From NCBI GenBank assembly GCA_944321015.1, contig CALUJS010000008.1, positions 18,777 to 82,776 of the forward strand: a DNA stretch of 64,000 nucleotides, read 5' to 3'. Below, one piece after another: positions 1 to 8,044 of the stretch. The position numbers and the translations under genes are program-made. Origin of the DNA: an uncultured Phocaeicola sp. GTDB taxonomy: Bacteria; Bacteroidota; Bacteroidia; Bacteroidales; Bacteroidaceae. The notes under the pieces were generated by a model. It was not told where the DNA came from, did no database searches, and was given only the letters and a program-made list of their open reading frames with translations. Position 1 is the first letter of the stretch; each line of letters begins with the position of its first letter.

Positions 1-61
1 TCTTTTGGGCGGACAGGCTCAGTGAAGAGAACAGTAGAGCCAGCGTAAGTATCTTTTTCAT
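1..61 (-). CDS. N-terminus of an exported protein (partial)
   Basis: Only the first 20 codons lie in the window; the gene continues past its left edge. The translation begins MKKILTLALLFSSLSLSAQK, a clear Sec signal peptide with cleavage expected after SLSAQ or just before it. It starts 5 bases after the stop of the DUF5683 gene and probably belongs to the same parA-parB operon. In Bacteroides genomes this position is often held by a LysM/lytic transglycosylase (MltD-like) gene, but that is inference from gene order and nothing in these 20 codons shows it. Confidence 0.6.
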   Translation of the reverse strand, partial: MKKILTLALLFSSLSLSAQK

Positions 62-66
62 AGTTG

Positions 67-840
67 TCAAAATCTTAATCTGCATTGCAAACCGACTGAG
101 GAGTTCTTATCGATGCTCAGAGGGTGGTTATTGTTGTAAAGCGAGTTGTTATTATTGATGATTGTAGGTTCCAGCTTCAGGCTGATGTCTTTGGATATGT
201 CGAAGTTAGACAATTCTGCGTCCACGTAGGCGTCGATGACGGAAAGGGCATAGACCGCAATGAAAGCAAAGATGCTGAGGTCGCGATAGCGGCGGTAGTA
301 ATCCTTTTTCCGTCGGAAAATGTTCTCGTACTGTGATTCGTTTCCTTCAATGGAAATGCCCGGCGGAAGGAAATCCTTGTAGCTGTCGGTGTTGGGGTCA
401 TCATCCATCAGGTCCAAATAGGCTTGTGAATAGTCGGAATACATTTGGTTGTTCCAACTCAGCGCGTAAGCGCATCCTACAAATCCGCCGTACACAATGG
501 GCAATTTCCAGTATTTGCGGTTATAGATTTGTCCTCCTCCGGGGATGAGCAGGGCTAACCATGTGGCACGTTTGGGGTCGGGCATCCAACGTGTTTTCGC
601 CGCTGCCGGTATTTCTGTCTGGTTTGCAATGGAATCGCTGCCTGCAAATAGTTTGGCCGTATCAACGGGAGCTTCCATGGCCTCGAGTTGTAGTTCTTGC
701 ATGATGGCAATGCTGTCGACCATAATGGAGTCTGTGGCCAATGAATCCGGTGTGATGTTTTGGGCATGGACTTCCGTCCGGCTGCTGCAAAACAACACGG
801 TCAACAACAACATTATCCATTGACAACAAGTTTGATTCAT
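67..840 (-). CDS. DUF5683 domain membrane protein
   Basis: About 257 aa. The start at 840 gives a normal signal-peptide N-terminus (MNQTCCQWIMLLLTVLF); a start at 852 would add four residues (MAHH). The DUF5683 core is the stretch with PKRATWLALLIPGGGQIYNR followed by two hydrophobic segments (WKLPIVYGGFVGCAYALSW and LSIFAFIAVYALSVIDAYV), so it is probably inserted in the inner membrane. The function of the family is unknown. It lies 23 bases after parB and just before an exported protein gene, an arrangement common in Bacteroidota that hints at, but does not prove, a link between chromosome partition and envelope genes. Confidence 0.85.
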   Translation of the reverse strand: MNQTCCQWIMLLLTVLFCSSRTEVHAQNITPDSLATDSIMVDSIAIMQELQLEAMEAPVDTAKLFAGSDSIANQTEIPAAAKTRWMPDPKRATWLALLIPGGGQIYNRKYWKLPIVYGGFVGCAYALSWNNQMYSDYSQAYLDLMDDDPNTDSYKDFLPPGISIEGNESQYENIFRRKKDYYRRYRDLSIFAFIAVYALSVIDAYVDAELSNFDISKDISLKLEPTIINNNNSLYNNNHPLSIDKNSSVGLQCRLRF

Positions 841-863
841 GTGATGCGCCACTGCTTAATAGG

Positions 864-1763
864 TTATTCTTGGTTTTTAAGTTTGTCAAATATTTCCATG
901 ATGCGTTCCAATTCCTCTTCGTTATTGAACGGGATGCTGATTTTGCCTTTCCCGTTTTGGCTGCACGACATCTGTACTTTCGTGTGGAAGAAGTCGGACA
1001 GATGTGAACGCAAGGTGTCATATTCCTGAGGCAGTTTGGTACTCTTGGCTGCAATCTTTTTCTCGCCGCTCTTGATGCTTTCCCCTTCGTTGAGCAGTTT
1101 CACCATCTCTTCGACCTTACGCACGGAGTAGTGGTGTTTTACTATTTCTTCGAATATCTTGATTTGTGTTTTGGGGTCGTCCAGTGTCAGCAGGGCGCGT
1201 GCGTGGCCCATGTCGATTTCCTTGTTTTGTAAAGCGACTTGGATGGGGGCCGGAAGTTTTAACAGACGCAGGTAATTGGCAATGGTTGTACGTTTCTTGC
1301 CGACGCGTTGGCTCAGCCGTTCTTGCGTCAGTTCGTATTGTTCTAGTAGATGCTGATAGGCAAGAGCAATCTCCAATGAGTTCAAATCTTCCCGTTGGAT
1401 GTTCTCTATGAGCGCCATTTCCATTACGTTCTCATCGTCCGCAGTGCGGATGTATGCCGGGATGGTTGTCAGACCTGCCATCTGGGATGCGCGGAATCGT
1501 CGTTCTCCGGCGATGATTTGGTATGAATCTTCATCCATTTTGCGTAAGGTGATGGGCTGAATGATGCCTATTTCGGCTATCGAGTCGGCAAGCTCCTGCA
1601 ATGCTTCGGGATCGAAATCGCGTCGGGGCTGGTTGGGATTGATGGAAATCTTAGACAGTTCCACTTCATTGATGGAAGAGGAGCCGTTGGTACGTATACT
1701 GTCGGTAGAGATGAGAGCATCCAAACCGCGTCCTAATGCTGCATATTTCTTGTGTACCGCCAT
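864..1763 (-). CDS. parB: Chromosome partitioning protein ParB (Spo0J-like CTPase)
   Basis: 299 aa from the ATG at 1763 (MAVHKKYAALGRGLDALIS). A longer reading from 1868 would overlap parA and lacks homology, so it was rejected. The ParB/sulfiredoxin-like N-terminal domain contains GERRFRAS at residues 86-93, the CTP/parS-clamp motif. A helix-turn-helix follows (ELTQERLSQRVGKKRTTIAN), and then a C-terminal dimerisation region. It binds parS sites and works with ParA to segregate the chromosome origin. It starts 10 bases after the parA stop, so the two are co-transcribed. I did not find a convincing parS (TGTTTCACGTGAAACA-type) sequence by eye in the window. Confidence 0.96.
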   Translation of the reverse strand: MAVHKKYAALGRGLDALISTDSIRTNGSSSINEVELSKISINPNQPRRDFDPEALQELADSIAEIGIIQPITLRKMDEDSYQIIAGERRFRASQMAGLTTIPAYIRTADDENVMEMALIENIQREDLNSLEIALAYQHLLEQYELTQERLSQRVGKKRTTIANYLRLLKLPAPIQVALQNKEIDMGHARALLTLDDPKTQIKIFEEIVKHHYSVRKVEEMVKLLNEGESIKSGEKKIAAKSTKLPQEYDTLRSHLSDFFHTKVQMSCSQNGKGKISIPFNNEEELERIMEIFDKLKNQE

Positions 1764-1773
1764 GTGTTGTTGT

Positions 1774-2541
1774 TTACTTACTGTTTCGTTTGACAATTTC
1801 TTGCGCCAAAGCCAGATAGTTCTTGGCTCCTTTTGAATCAGCGTCATACAAAATGACCGGGATGCCATGACTGGGCGCTTCGCTCAACGTAACATTACGT
1901 TGGATGACCGTGTGGAACACCAGTTCCTGAAAGTGATTCTTTACTTCATCATACACTTGGTTGGCCGAGCGTAGGCGAGAATCATACATGGTGAGCAAGA
2001 AGCCTTCTATATCCAAGGCCGGATTTAGTTTGGACTTGATAATCTTGATGGTGTTCAGCAGCTTGCTAATGCCTTCCAGTGCGAAATACTCGCATTGTAC
2101 CGGAATGACAACCGAATCGGCAGCCGTAAGTGCATTGATGGTGATAAGGCCCAATGAGGGGGAGCAATCGATTAAGACATAGTCATACAAATCTTTCATC
2201 GGAGCGAGAAGCTTTCTCAACACTTTCTCGCGATTATCCAGTTGTATCATTTCGATTTCTGCTCCTACGAGGTCGATGTGTGAAGGTACGATGTCGAGCC
2301 CTTCGATATCTGTGGTATATATGGCTTCGCGAATGTCTTGCTGGTTAATCAGGCATTCGTAAATGGAACAGTCTACTTCCTTTAAGTCTACGCCTAGGCC
2401 TGATGATGCATTTGCCTGAGGGTCAGCATCTATGACTAGTACGCTTTTTTCAAGCGTAGCCAGCGAGGCTGCTAGGTTGATTGTAGTTGTCGTCTTTCCA
2501 ACGCCACCTTTTTGGTTGGCTAAAGCAATAATCTTTCCCAT
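1774..2541 (-). CDS. parA: Chromosome partitioning ATPase ParA (Soj)
   Basis: 255 aa, the usual length of chromosomal Soj/ParA. The deviant Walker A motif KGGVGKTTT is at residues 11-19, including the signature lysine K11. Walker B-like YVLIDCSPSLGLIT and the VIPVQCEYFALEG motif follow. There is no N-terminal HTH extension, so this is a chromosomal Soj type rather than a plasmid ParA with its own repressor domain. It powers origin segregation through ATP-dependent, nonspecific DNA binding stimulated by ParB. First gene of the leftward operon; a -7 box TATATTTG is at 2585-2592. Confidence 0.97.
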   Translation of the reverse strand: MGKIIALANQKGGVGKTTTTINLAASLATLEKSVLVIDADPQANASSGLGVDLKEVDCSIYECLINQQDIREAIYTTDIEGLDIVPSHIDLVGAEIEMIQLDNREKVLRKLLAPMKDLYDYVLIDCSPSLGLITINALTAADSVVIPVQCEYFALEGISKLLNTIKIIKSKLNPALDIEGFLLTMYDSRLRSANQVYDEVKNHFQELVFHTVIQRNVTLSEAPSHGIPVILYDADSKGAKNYLALAQEIVKRNSK

Positions 2542-2584
2542 TTGCGTTTGTTTCTAGTTCGAAGTGTGCACTTCTTGGCGTGTG

Positions 2585-2592
2585 CAAATATA
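2585..2592 (-). promoter_or_regulatory. Putative -7 box of the parA promoter
   Basis: Complement reads TATATTTG, matching the Bacteroides -7 consensus TAnnTTTG, 44 bases upstream of the parA start. No good TTG -33 box at the standard 19-21 bp spacing was seen. Confidence 0.5.
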
Positions 2593-2687
2593 GACAATTC
2601 TATCCAATAACCTCTTGTTTTTGACAAAGGCTTTCACGCAGATTAAGAAATATTGCGGCAGAATATTCCCCGGCTCTCTATTTTTCG

Positions 2688-2695
2688 TACTTTTG
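2688..2695 (+). promoter_or_regulatory. Putative -7 box of the surE promoter
   Basis: TACTTTTG matches TAnnTTTG and lies 24 bases before the surE ATG. It faces away from the parA promoter in the 177-base divergent gap. No clear -33 element. Confidence 0.45.
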
Positions 2696-2718
2696 CCTGC
2701 GAACATATATGATAAAGT

Positions 2719-3492
2719 ATGAAGAACAATAAACCTTTGATATTGGTCTCTAATGATGATGGTGTTACGGCCAAAGGCATAAACGAATTGATTCGCATGT
2801 TGCGTCCGCTGGGCGAGGTGGTTGTGATGGCTCCGGATGCGCCCCGTTCGGGAGCGGCTTGTTCGTTGACGGTTGTTTCTCCGGTGCATTATGCCTTATG
2901 TAATAAAGAGGAAGGACTGACAGTCTATGCTTGTTCCGGAACGCCTGTCGATTGTGTGAAGTTGGCCATGCACGATGTGCTTTCGCGCCGTCCCGATGTA
3001 ATCGTGGGCGGCATCAACCACGGTGACAATTCTGCCGTGAATGTGCATTATTCCGGCACGATGGGAGTAGTGCTCGAGGGATGTATGAAAGGAGTGCCTT
3101 CCATCGGTTTCTCTCTTTGCAATCACGACCCCGACGCCGATTTCTCGCCTTTGGTGAAATATGTGCAAGGTATCACTGCGCAAGTGTTGGAGCATGGGTT
3201 GCCCGAAGGTGTCTGTTTGAATGTGAATTTCCCTTCAGCTCCCTCGTTTCGGGGAGTCAAGGTGTGTCGACAGACGCGGGGCGAATGGCAGCACGAGTGG
3301 GCACCATGTTTGCATCCGCGCAAGTCGAACTATTATTGGCTGACCGGTTCGTTTCATCCCGTGGAGATGGGTGAAGATTCTGATGCTTGGGCTTTGGAAC
3401 ACGACTATGTGGCGATTACTCCGGTACAGATTGATGTGACGGCTTACGGTATGATATCACAGATGACAAACGAATGGAATTTGGATTATTGA
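2719..3492 (+). CDS. surE: 5'/3'-nucleotidase SurE
   Basis: 257 aa, the normal SurE size. The metal-binding motif [10 protein letters not shown] holds D13 and D14; the family motifs [17 protein letters not shown] and SGTPVDC are also intact. SurE hydrolyses 5' and 3' nucleoside monophosphates in the cytoplasm and is stationary-phase or stress linked in other bacteria. It is followed after 7 bases by lpxB, so the two are co-transcribed; surE-lpxB adjacency is common in Bacteroidales. The C-terminal part carries the usual oligomerisation extension ([15 protein letters not shown]). Confidence 0.96.
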   Translation: MKNNKPLILVSNDDGVTAKGINELIRMLRPLGEVVVMAPDAPRSGAACSLTVVSPVHYALCNKEEGLTVYACSGTPVDCVKLAMHDVLSRRPDVIVGGINHGDNSAVNVHYSGTMGVVLEGCMKGVPSIGFSLCNHDPDADFSPLVKYVQGITAQVLEHGLPEGVCLNVNFPSAPSFRGVKVCRQTRGEWQHEWAPCLHPRKSNYYWLTGSFHPVEMGEDSDAWALEHDYVAITPVQIDVTAYGMISQMTNEWNLDY

Positions 3493-3499
3493 TTGGCCT

Positions 3500-4639
3500 A
3501 TGAAATACTATGTGATTGTGGGTGAGGCATCGGGTGACCTGCATGCATCAAATCTGATGCAGGCCATTCGTCATGAAGATTCTGAAGCTGATTTTCGGTT
3601 TTTCGGTGGCGATCTGATGACGGCCGTGGGTGGTAAACGCGTGAAGCATATCAGCGAACTGGCGTACATGGGATTCGTGCCGGTGTTGCTCCATTTGCCT
3701 GCCATTTTTGCCAATATGCGCTTGTGTAAGGAAGATATTGTAGCCTGGCAGCCCGATGTCGTGATATTGGTTGATTATCCCGGTTTCAACCTGAAGATTG
3801 CCAAGTTCGTCAAATCCCATACAAACATCCCCGTGTACTATTATATCTCTCCCAAGATATGGGCCTGGAAAACCTATCGCATTAAGAACATCAAACGCGA
3901 TGTGGCCGAACTTTTCTCCATCCTGCCGTTTGAAGTGGAATTTTATCGCGATCACGGCTATCCCGTTCGTTATGTCGGCAATCCGTGTGTGGACGCAGTG
4001 GCGCACTTCCGGGAAAATTATGTGGAGACACGCGAGGAATTTCTCCTGTCCAACGGTTTGGACCCGGATAAGCCTGTTATCGCCTTGCTGGCGGGAAGCC
4101 GCAAGCAGGAGATAAAGGATAATTTGCCCGACATGATTCGGGCGGCCTCGGCATTTCCCGGTTATCAGCTGGTGTTGGCCGGAGCTCCGGCCATCGACCC
4201 GTATTATTATGATGACTTTGTGCGTGGCACATCGGTGAAAGTCGTCTATGGGCAGACTTATCCGTTGTTGACCAATGCTCATGCGGCTTTGGTCACTTCG
4301 GGCACTGCCACCTTGGAGACGGCTCTGTTTCGTGTGCCGCAGGTGGTGTGCTATCACACTCCCATTGGAAAGGTTATCTCTTTCTTGCGGCGTCATGTCC
4401 TGAAAGTGAAATACATTTCGCTCGTCAACCTGATTGCCGGCAAGGAAGTTGTGCGCGAACTGGTGGCCGACACCATGACCGTGCCCAACATGCAGCGCGA
4501 ACTGGCTCGTTTGCTGGAAGGGCCGGAACGGCAGACGATGCTTGCCGAGTACGACCGCATCATCCGTACCTTGGGCGAACCGGGGGCATCGGAAAAGGCT
4601 GCCCGTCAAATTGTCGGATTGTTGCGTGCACGCGGCTGA
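3500..4639 (+). CDS. lpxB: Lipid-A-disaccharide synthase LpxB
   Basis: 379 aa. Glycosyltransferase family 19. It begins MKYYVIVGEASGDLHASNL, the LpxB signature, and contains KIWAWKTYRIKNIKRDV, YVGNPCVD, LLAGSRKQEI and the donor-binding TSGTATLETALF. It condenses UDP-2,3-diacylglucosamine with lipid X to make the disaccharide of lipid A on the inner face of the cytoplasmic membrane. The other lipid A genes of this window (lpxD, lpxC/fabZ, lpxA) are 36 kb away, which is the usual split arrangement in this group. Confidence 0.96.
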   Translation: MKYYVIVGEASGDLHASNLMQAIRHEDSEADFRFFGGDLMTAVGGKRVKHISELAYMGFVPVLLHLPAIFANMRLCKEDIVAWQPDVVILVDYPGFNLKIAKFVKSHTNIPVYYYISPKIWAWKTYRIKNIKRDVAELFSILPFEVEFYRDHGYPVRYVGNPCVDAVAHFRENYVETREEFLLSNGLDPDKPVIALLAGSRKQEIKDNLPDMIRAASAFPGYQLVLAGAPAIDPYYYDDFVRGTSVKVVYGQTYPLLTNAHAALVTSGTATLETALFRVPQVVCYHTPIGKVISFLRRHVLKVKYISLVNLIAGKEVVRELVADTMTVPNMQRELARLLEGPERQTMLAEYDRIIRTLGEPGASEKAARQIVGLLRARG

Positions 4640-4682
4640 TGCCGACAAAGATTTCCTTGAGTAATGACATATTGAGAATATT

Positions 4683-5468
4683 ATGGCTGATGAATTGCAG
4701 ACAACTTTGCGTGTGACCGCGTTGCAAACGGACATCGTGTGGTGTGACGCCGTGCGAAACCGCAGGCGCATAGAAAACTTGTTTGAGCAAGCGCCTGCCG
4801 GCGACATCTATCTCTTGCCCGAAATGTTTGCCACCGGTTTTTGCATGCGGCCGGAACAGCCCGGAGTGGCCGATTCGGCTGCCGACACGTTGGCCTGGAT
4901 GCAGCGGTGGGCCGTCGCATTGAATGCCGCCATCGCAGGCAGTTTGCCCGTATTGGTCGATGGCGGCTATCGTAACCGGTTCTTTTTTGTGACGCCTCAC
5001 CGTGTGGAGATTTACGACAAACGCCACTTGTTCGGCTATGGAGGGGAAGACAAGGTGTACGTTCCGGGCTGCGAGCGTGTCGTTGTGTCGTTTCGCGGGT
5101 GGCGCCTGTTGTTGCAAGTCTGCTATGACCTTCGTTTCCCCGTCTTTGCCCGCAACCGGGGCGATTATGACGCAGTGCTTTATGTGGCCAACTGGCCGGC
5201 TTCGCGCATTGAGGTGTGGGATGTCCTGCTGCGTGCGCGTGCGCTGGAAAATCAGTGTTATGTGTTGGCTGCCAATCGGGTGGGGAGTGACCCTGTGGCA
5301 TCCTATTCCGGACACAGTCGGGCGGTTGACGCCTATGGGCGGATTATGGCCGGTTGCGAGGATGGGCGCGAGGGATTTCTTTCCGCCGTGTTCGATATGG
5401 AGAAGCTCGTTGCCTTCCGGCGGAAGTTCCCCGTATTGAGCGACGGCGACGATTTCCGGATGGATTAA
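4683..5468 (+). CDS. Nitrilase-superfamily amidohydrolase (omega-amidase-like)
   Basis: 261 aa with a complete catalytic triad: E47 in YLLPEMFATGF, K113 in YDKRHLF and C147 in LQVCYDLRFP. The spacing and the GGEDKVYVPG segment resemble YafV/NIT2-type omega-amidases, which hydrolyse alpha-ketoglutaramate and similar metabolite-repair substrates. That substrate is inferred from family resemblance. It starts 43 bases after lpxB on the same strand and ends in a bidirectional hairpin at 5479-5515, so it may be the last gene of the surE operon. Confidence 0.88.
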   Translation: MADELQTTLRVTALQTDIVWCDAVRNRRRIENLFEQAPAGDIYLLPEMFATGFCMRPEQPGVADSAADTLAWMQRWAVALNAAIAGSLPVLVDGGYRNRFFFVTPHRVEIYDKRHLFGYGGEDKVYVPGCERVVVSFRGWRLLLQVCYDLRFPVFARNRGDYDAVLYVANWPASRIEVWDVLLRARALENQCYVLAANRVGSDPVASYSGHSRAVDAYGRIMAGCEDGREGFLSAVFDMEKLVAFRRKFPVLSDGDDFRMD

Positions 5469-5478
5469 GACAAGAAAA

Positions 5479-5515
5479 CGGCGGCATCGTCGGTGCCGTG
5501 CCGACCATGCCGCCG
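5479..5515. terminator. Bidirectional terminator hairpin
   Basis: A 15-bp stem with one mismatch-free core (CGGCGGCATCGTCGG against CCGACCATGCCGCCG) and a 7-base loop, flanked by U-rich tails in both directions. It separates the convergent amidase and DUF3332 genes. Confidence 0.85.
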
Positions 5516-5537
5516 CTTGTTTATTGATGGTTAGAAA

Positions 5538-6086
5538 TTAACGTGCTGCATAGAATGTTGCGCCCATGATGGCATCGCGGGCACTGCTTACGCCTTGTGC
5601 GTCGGGAGTGACGTTCATGTATTGGCCGTTTTGCAGATTCAGGTCTACGGTGCCGTCGTTGCAGAGTTTCATGATTTCGTAGCTTTGTCCGTCGCAAACC
5701 ACGTTCCATGCCTGAGTCTCTTTGTCAAACTTCAGTTCTACGGGGGTGTCTTCGCCTTCCTTGCTGATGGAATATCCTTCCTCGGTGGTGGTTACGAGAT
5801 ATTTGCCGTTTTCTCCTTCTACTTCTTTGGTGGTACCTGCGGCTACGGGGTTGCTTCCGCTCCAGAACTCGATGGAGTTCAACACGAGCGTGTCGGCCAA
5901 CATGGTCACTTCATATACGGGCACAATCCATAAGCCGATGAAAATCAATTCGTTTAAGAACTTGTTGCCGGTGGCTTGCTCGTTCCATCCTCTTACCTTA
6001 TTAAATAAGGCGTAAGAACCGATGCACGAAGTAAGCGTGAGCCCGGAAAGGGCGCAACATACGATGGATGTTTTAATAGCTTTCAT
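5538..6086 (-). CDS. DUF3332 domain lipoprotein-like protein
   Basis: 182 aa from the ATG at 6086 (MKAIKTSIVCCALSGLTLTSCIGSYAL is the segment holding the signal and the lipobox-like LTSC). The upstream in-frame extension to 6188 runs through AT-rich leader DNA and was dropped. A second hydrophobic stretch (FIGLWIVPVYEVTMLADTLVLNS) and the WSGSNP motif match DUF3332, a family of small envelope proteins of unknown function. The remainder is a soluble domain with beta-rich character. It is monocistronic, convergent with the amidase gene and divergent from the MFS gene. Confidence 0.85.
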   Translation of the reverse strand: MKAIKTSIVCCALSGLTLTSCIGSYALFNKVRGWNEQATGNKFLNELIFIGLWIVPVYEVTMLADTLVLNSIEFWSGSNPVAAGTTKEVEGENGKYLVTTTEEGYSISKEGEDTPVELKFDKETQAWNVVCDGQSYEIMKLCNDGTVDLNLQNGQYMNVTPDAQGVSSARDAIMGATFYAAR

Positions 6087-6255
6087 AATGTTTATTTTTA
6101 TAAATTGAATAATGTGTGAGGGTAAAGGTAGGAGTTTATTTTGAAAAGGGAGAGTATTTGCCGGAATATTTGTGTATGCGATGAACAAAATATGTTTTAT
6201 AACATGTTTTGCTTACAATTTTCAACTTCTTCCATGATATTTGTTATATTCTTTA

Positions 6256-6285
6256 TTGCATGTTTTTAGAATTGCTGTATATTTG
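6256..6285 (+). promoter_or_regulatory. Strong Bacteroides-type promoter of the MFS gene
   Basis: TTG at 6256-6258, a 19-base spacer and TATATTTG at 6278-6285 fit the -33/-7 consensus closely. The MFS start is at 6324, so the leader is about 30 bases. Confidence 0.8.
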
Positions 6286-6323
6286 CCCTGCAATTAACTT
6301 AAACTAAAACTAAATTACAAAAA

Positions 6324-7682
6324 ATGACTGAGAAGATTCACCAAACGTTGCGCGACTCGAAAGCCGCTCGCTGGACGGCGTTGGCCGTAGTCGCGTTTAC
6401 GATGTTGTGCGGTTATTTCCTGACCGATGTGATGGCTCCGTTGAAGCCGATGTTGGAAAAAGAATTGTTGTGGACGAGTACGGACTATGGCATCTTTACG
6501 AGTGCTTACGGCTGGTTTAACGTATTTCTGCTGATGCTGATATTTGGAGGCATCATCCTCGATAAGATGGGTGTTCGTTTCACCGGGTTGGGAGCCTGCA
6601 TATTGATGGTGGTCGGTTGTGCCGTGAAGTACGGCGCCGTGTCGGGCCTGTTCCCCTTGGAGGGGACCGTGATAGCCGGCATGAAAGGTCAGGTGGCCGT
6701 GGCCGCGTTGGGTTATGCCGTTTTCGGTGTCGGCGTTGAAACGGCGGGCATCACCGTGTCGAAGGTCATCGTAAAATGGTTTAAGGGTTATGAAATGGCG
6801 TTGGCCATGGGCTTGGAGATGGCCACGGCACGTCTGGGCACCATGTTGGCCATGTCGGTCACTGTTCCCTTTGCCAATGCGTGCCACAGCTTGTCGGCGC
6901 CCATTCTGCTTTGTCTGGTGATGTTGTGCATCGGTTTGATTGCCTTCTTTGTTTACACCCTGATGGACAAGAAACTGGAGGCCTCCATTGGTAAGGATGA
7001 GGCTTCGGCGGACGACGCCTTCCGCATAAGCGACATCATGCTGATTGTCCGCAACAAAGGTTTCTGGCTGATTGCCTTGCTGTGCGTGCTGTTCTATTCC
7101 GCCGTGTTCCCGTTTTTGAAATACGCCACCGACTTGATGGTGAACAAATATGAGGTCGACCCCGAAGTGGCTGGCATTATTCCCAGCCTCTTGCCTTTGG
7201 GAACGCTGTTTCTCACTCCGTTCTTCGGCAATCTGTATGACCGCAAGGGCAAGGGTGCCACCATCATGCTTATCGGAGCCGTCATGCTCATCGGCGTGCA
7301 CACGCTGTTTGCCTTGCCTCTGCTGAATTATTGGTGGTTTGCCACCATCATTATGATTGTGCTGGGCATAGCCTTCTCGCTGGTGCCGTCGGCCATGTGG
7401 CCTTCCGTGCCCAAGATTATTCCCGAGAAGCAGTTGGGCACGGCCTATGCGCTGATATTCTGGGTGCAGAACTGGGGCCTGATGGGTGTTCCCGCCCTGA
7501 TTGGCTGGGTGCTCGACCGCTATTGCAAGCTGGACGAGGCTGGAGGACCCGCTTACGATTACACGTTGCCGATGATAATTTTTGCCTGCTTCGGTATATT
7601 GGCACTTATTATTGCCTTGATGTTGAAAGCTGAGGACAAACGGAAAGGCTACGGCCTGGAGGAAGCCAACATCAAGAAATAG
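6324..7682 (+). CDS. MFS transporter
   Basis: 452 aa with about 12 hydrophobic segments. The MFS motif between helices 2 and 3 appears as GGIILDKMGVRFTG and its counterpart in the second half as FFGNLYDRKGKGATIM. A cytoplasmic loop (DKKLEASIGKDEASADDAF) separates the halves. The family resembles nitrate/oxalate/sugar-phosphate type MFS carriers seen in Bacteroides, but the substrate cannot be read from sequence. It has its own promoter (6256-6285) and terminator (7718-7750), so it stands alone. Confidence 0.9.
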   Translation: MTEKIHQTLRDSKAARWTALAVVAFTMLCGYFLTDVMAPLKPMLEKELLWTSTDYGIFTSAYGWFNVFLLMLIFGGIILDKMGVRFTGLGACILMVVGCAVKYGAVSGLFPLEGTVIAGMKGQVAVAALGYAVFGVGVETAGITVSKVIVKWFKGYEMALAMGLEMATARLGTMLAMSVTVPFANACHSLSAPILLCLVMLCIGLIAFFVYTLMDKKLEASIGKDEASADDAFRISDIMLIVRNKGFWLIALLCVLFYSAVFPFLKYATDLMVNKYEVDPEVAGIIPSLLPLGTLFLTPFFGNLYDRKGKGATIMLIGAVMLIGVHTLFALPLLNYWWFATIIMIVLGIAFSLVPSAMWPSVPKIIPEKQLGTAYALIFWVQNWGLMGVPALIGWVLDRYCKLDEAGGPAYDYTLPMIIFACFGILALIIALMLKAEDKRKGYGLEEANIKK

Positions 7683-7717
7683 GAATCAGAAGGAACAGAG
7701 AGGAAAAATGATAGAGA

Positions 7718-7750
7718 AGGGCTGCTTCACACGATGGATGAGGCAGCCCT
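7718..7750 (+). terminator. Terminator after the MFS gene
   Basis: AGGGCTGC pairs with GCAGCCCT across a 17-base loop, followed by TTTAAACTGCTCTTTT. Confidence 0.75.
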
Positions 7751-7796
7751 TTAAACTGCTCTTTTCTGACACCTCCATACACGCCTTTGTCGCTCC

Positions 7797-7884
7797 ATAT
7801 GTACGGACACGGGCGGAAATATGCGCGCTCGCGAGCGGACATATGGGGCGGCGGCAGCGGCAATATCCCGGCTCAAACCGGGTG
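7797..7884. repeat. 22-bp palindromic tandem array, copy A (4 units)
   Basis: ATAT recurs at 7797, 7819, 7841 and 7863, exactly 22 bases apart. The best unit (7819-7840) has the core GCGCTCGCGAGCGG, a palindrome centred 11 bases from the ATAT boundary; the other units are degenerate. A weaker ATAC at 7777 may be an eroded extra unit. The array occupies most of the gap between the MFS terminator and the tamB promoter (7683-8044); nothing else was recognised there. See the matching arrays B-F. Confidence 0.85.
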
Positions 7885-8007
7885 AATCGGGCCGTGTGGC
7901 GCAGGGGATAAGTGCGGAGAGCGGGCGCATTTTGATTTTGTCCGTCAAAAGAGGAAACAGAACAAAATTTAAACAAGCTCTTATTCGTTCATTCCGCAGA
8001 TTTGTTG

Positions 8008-8015
8008 TAAGTTTG
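8008..8015 (+). promoter_or_regulatory. Putative -7 box of the tamB-tamA operon
   Basis: TAAGTTTG matches TAnnTTTG, 29 bases before the preferred ATG at 8045. No good -33 box. Confidence 0.5.
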
Positions 8016-8044
8016 CCCTGAACATTCCGTGCATGCATACGACT

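Noticed and set aside
1..2541. A parS site near parA-parB
   Set aside because: No sequence close to TGTTTCACGTGAAACA was found by eye in this region; a computed search would be needed to exclude a diverged site.
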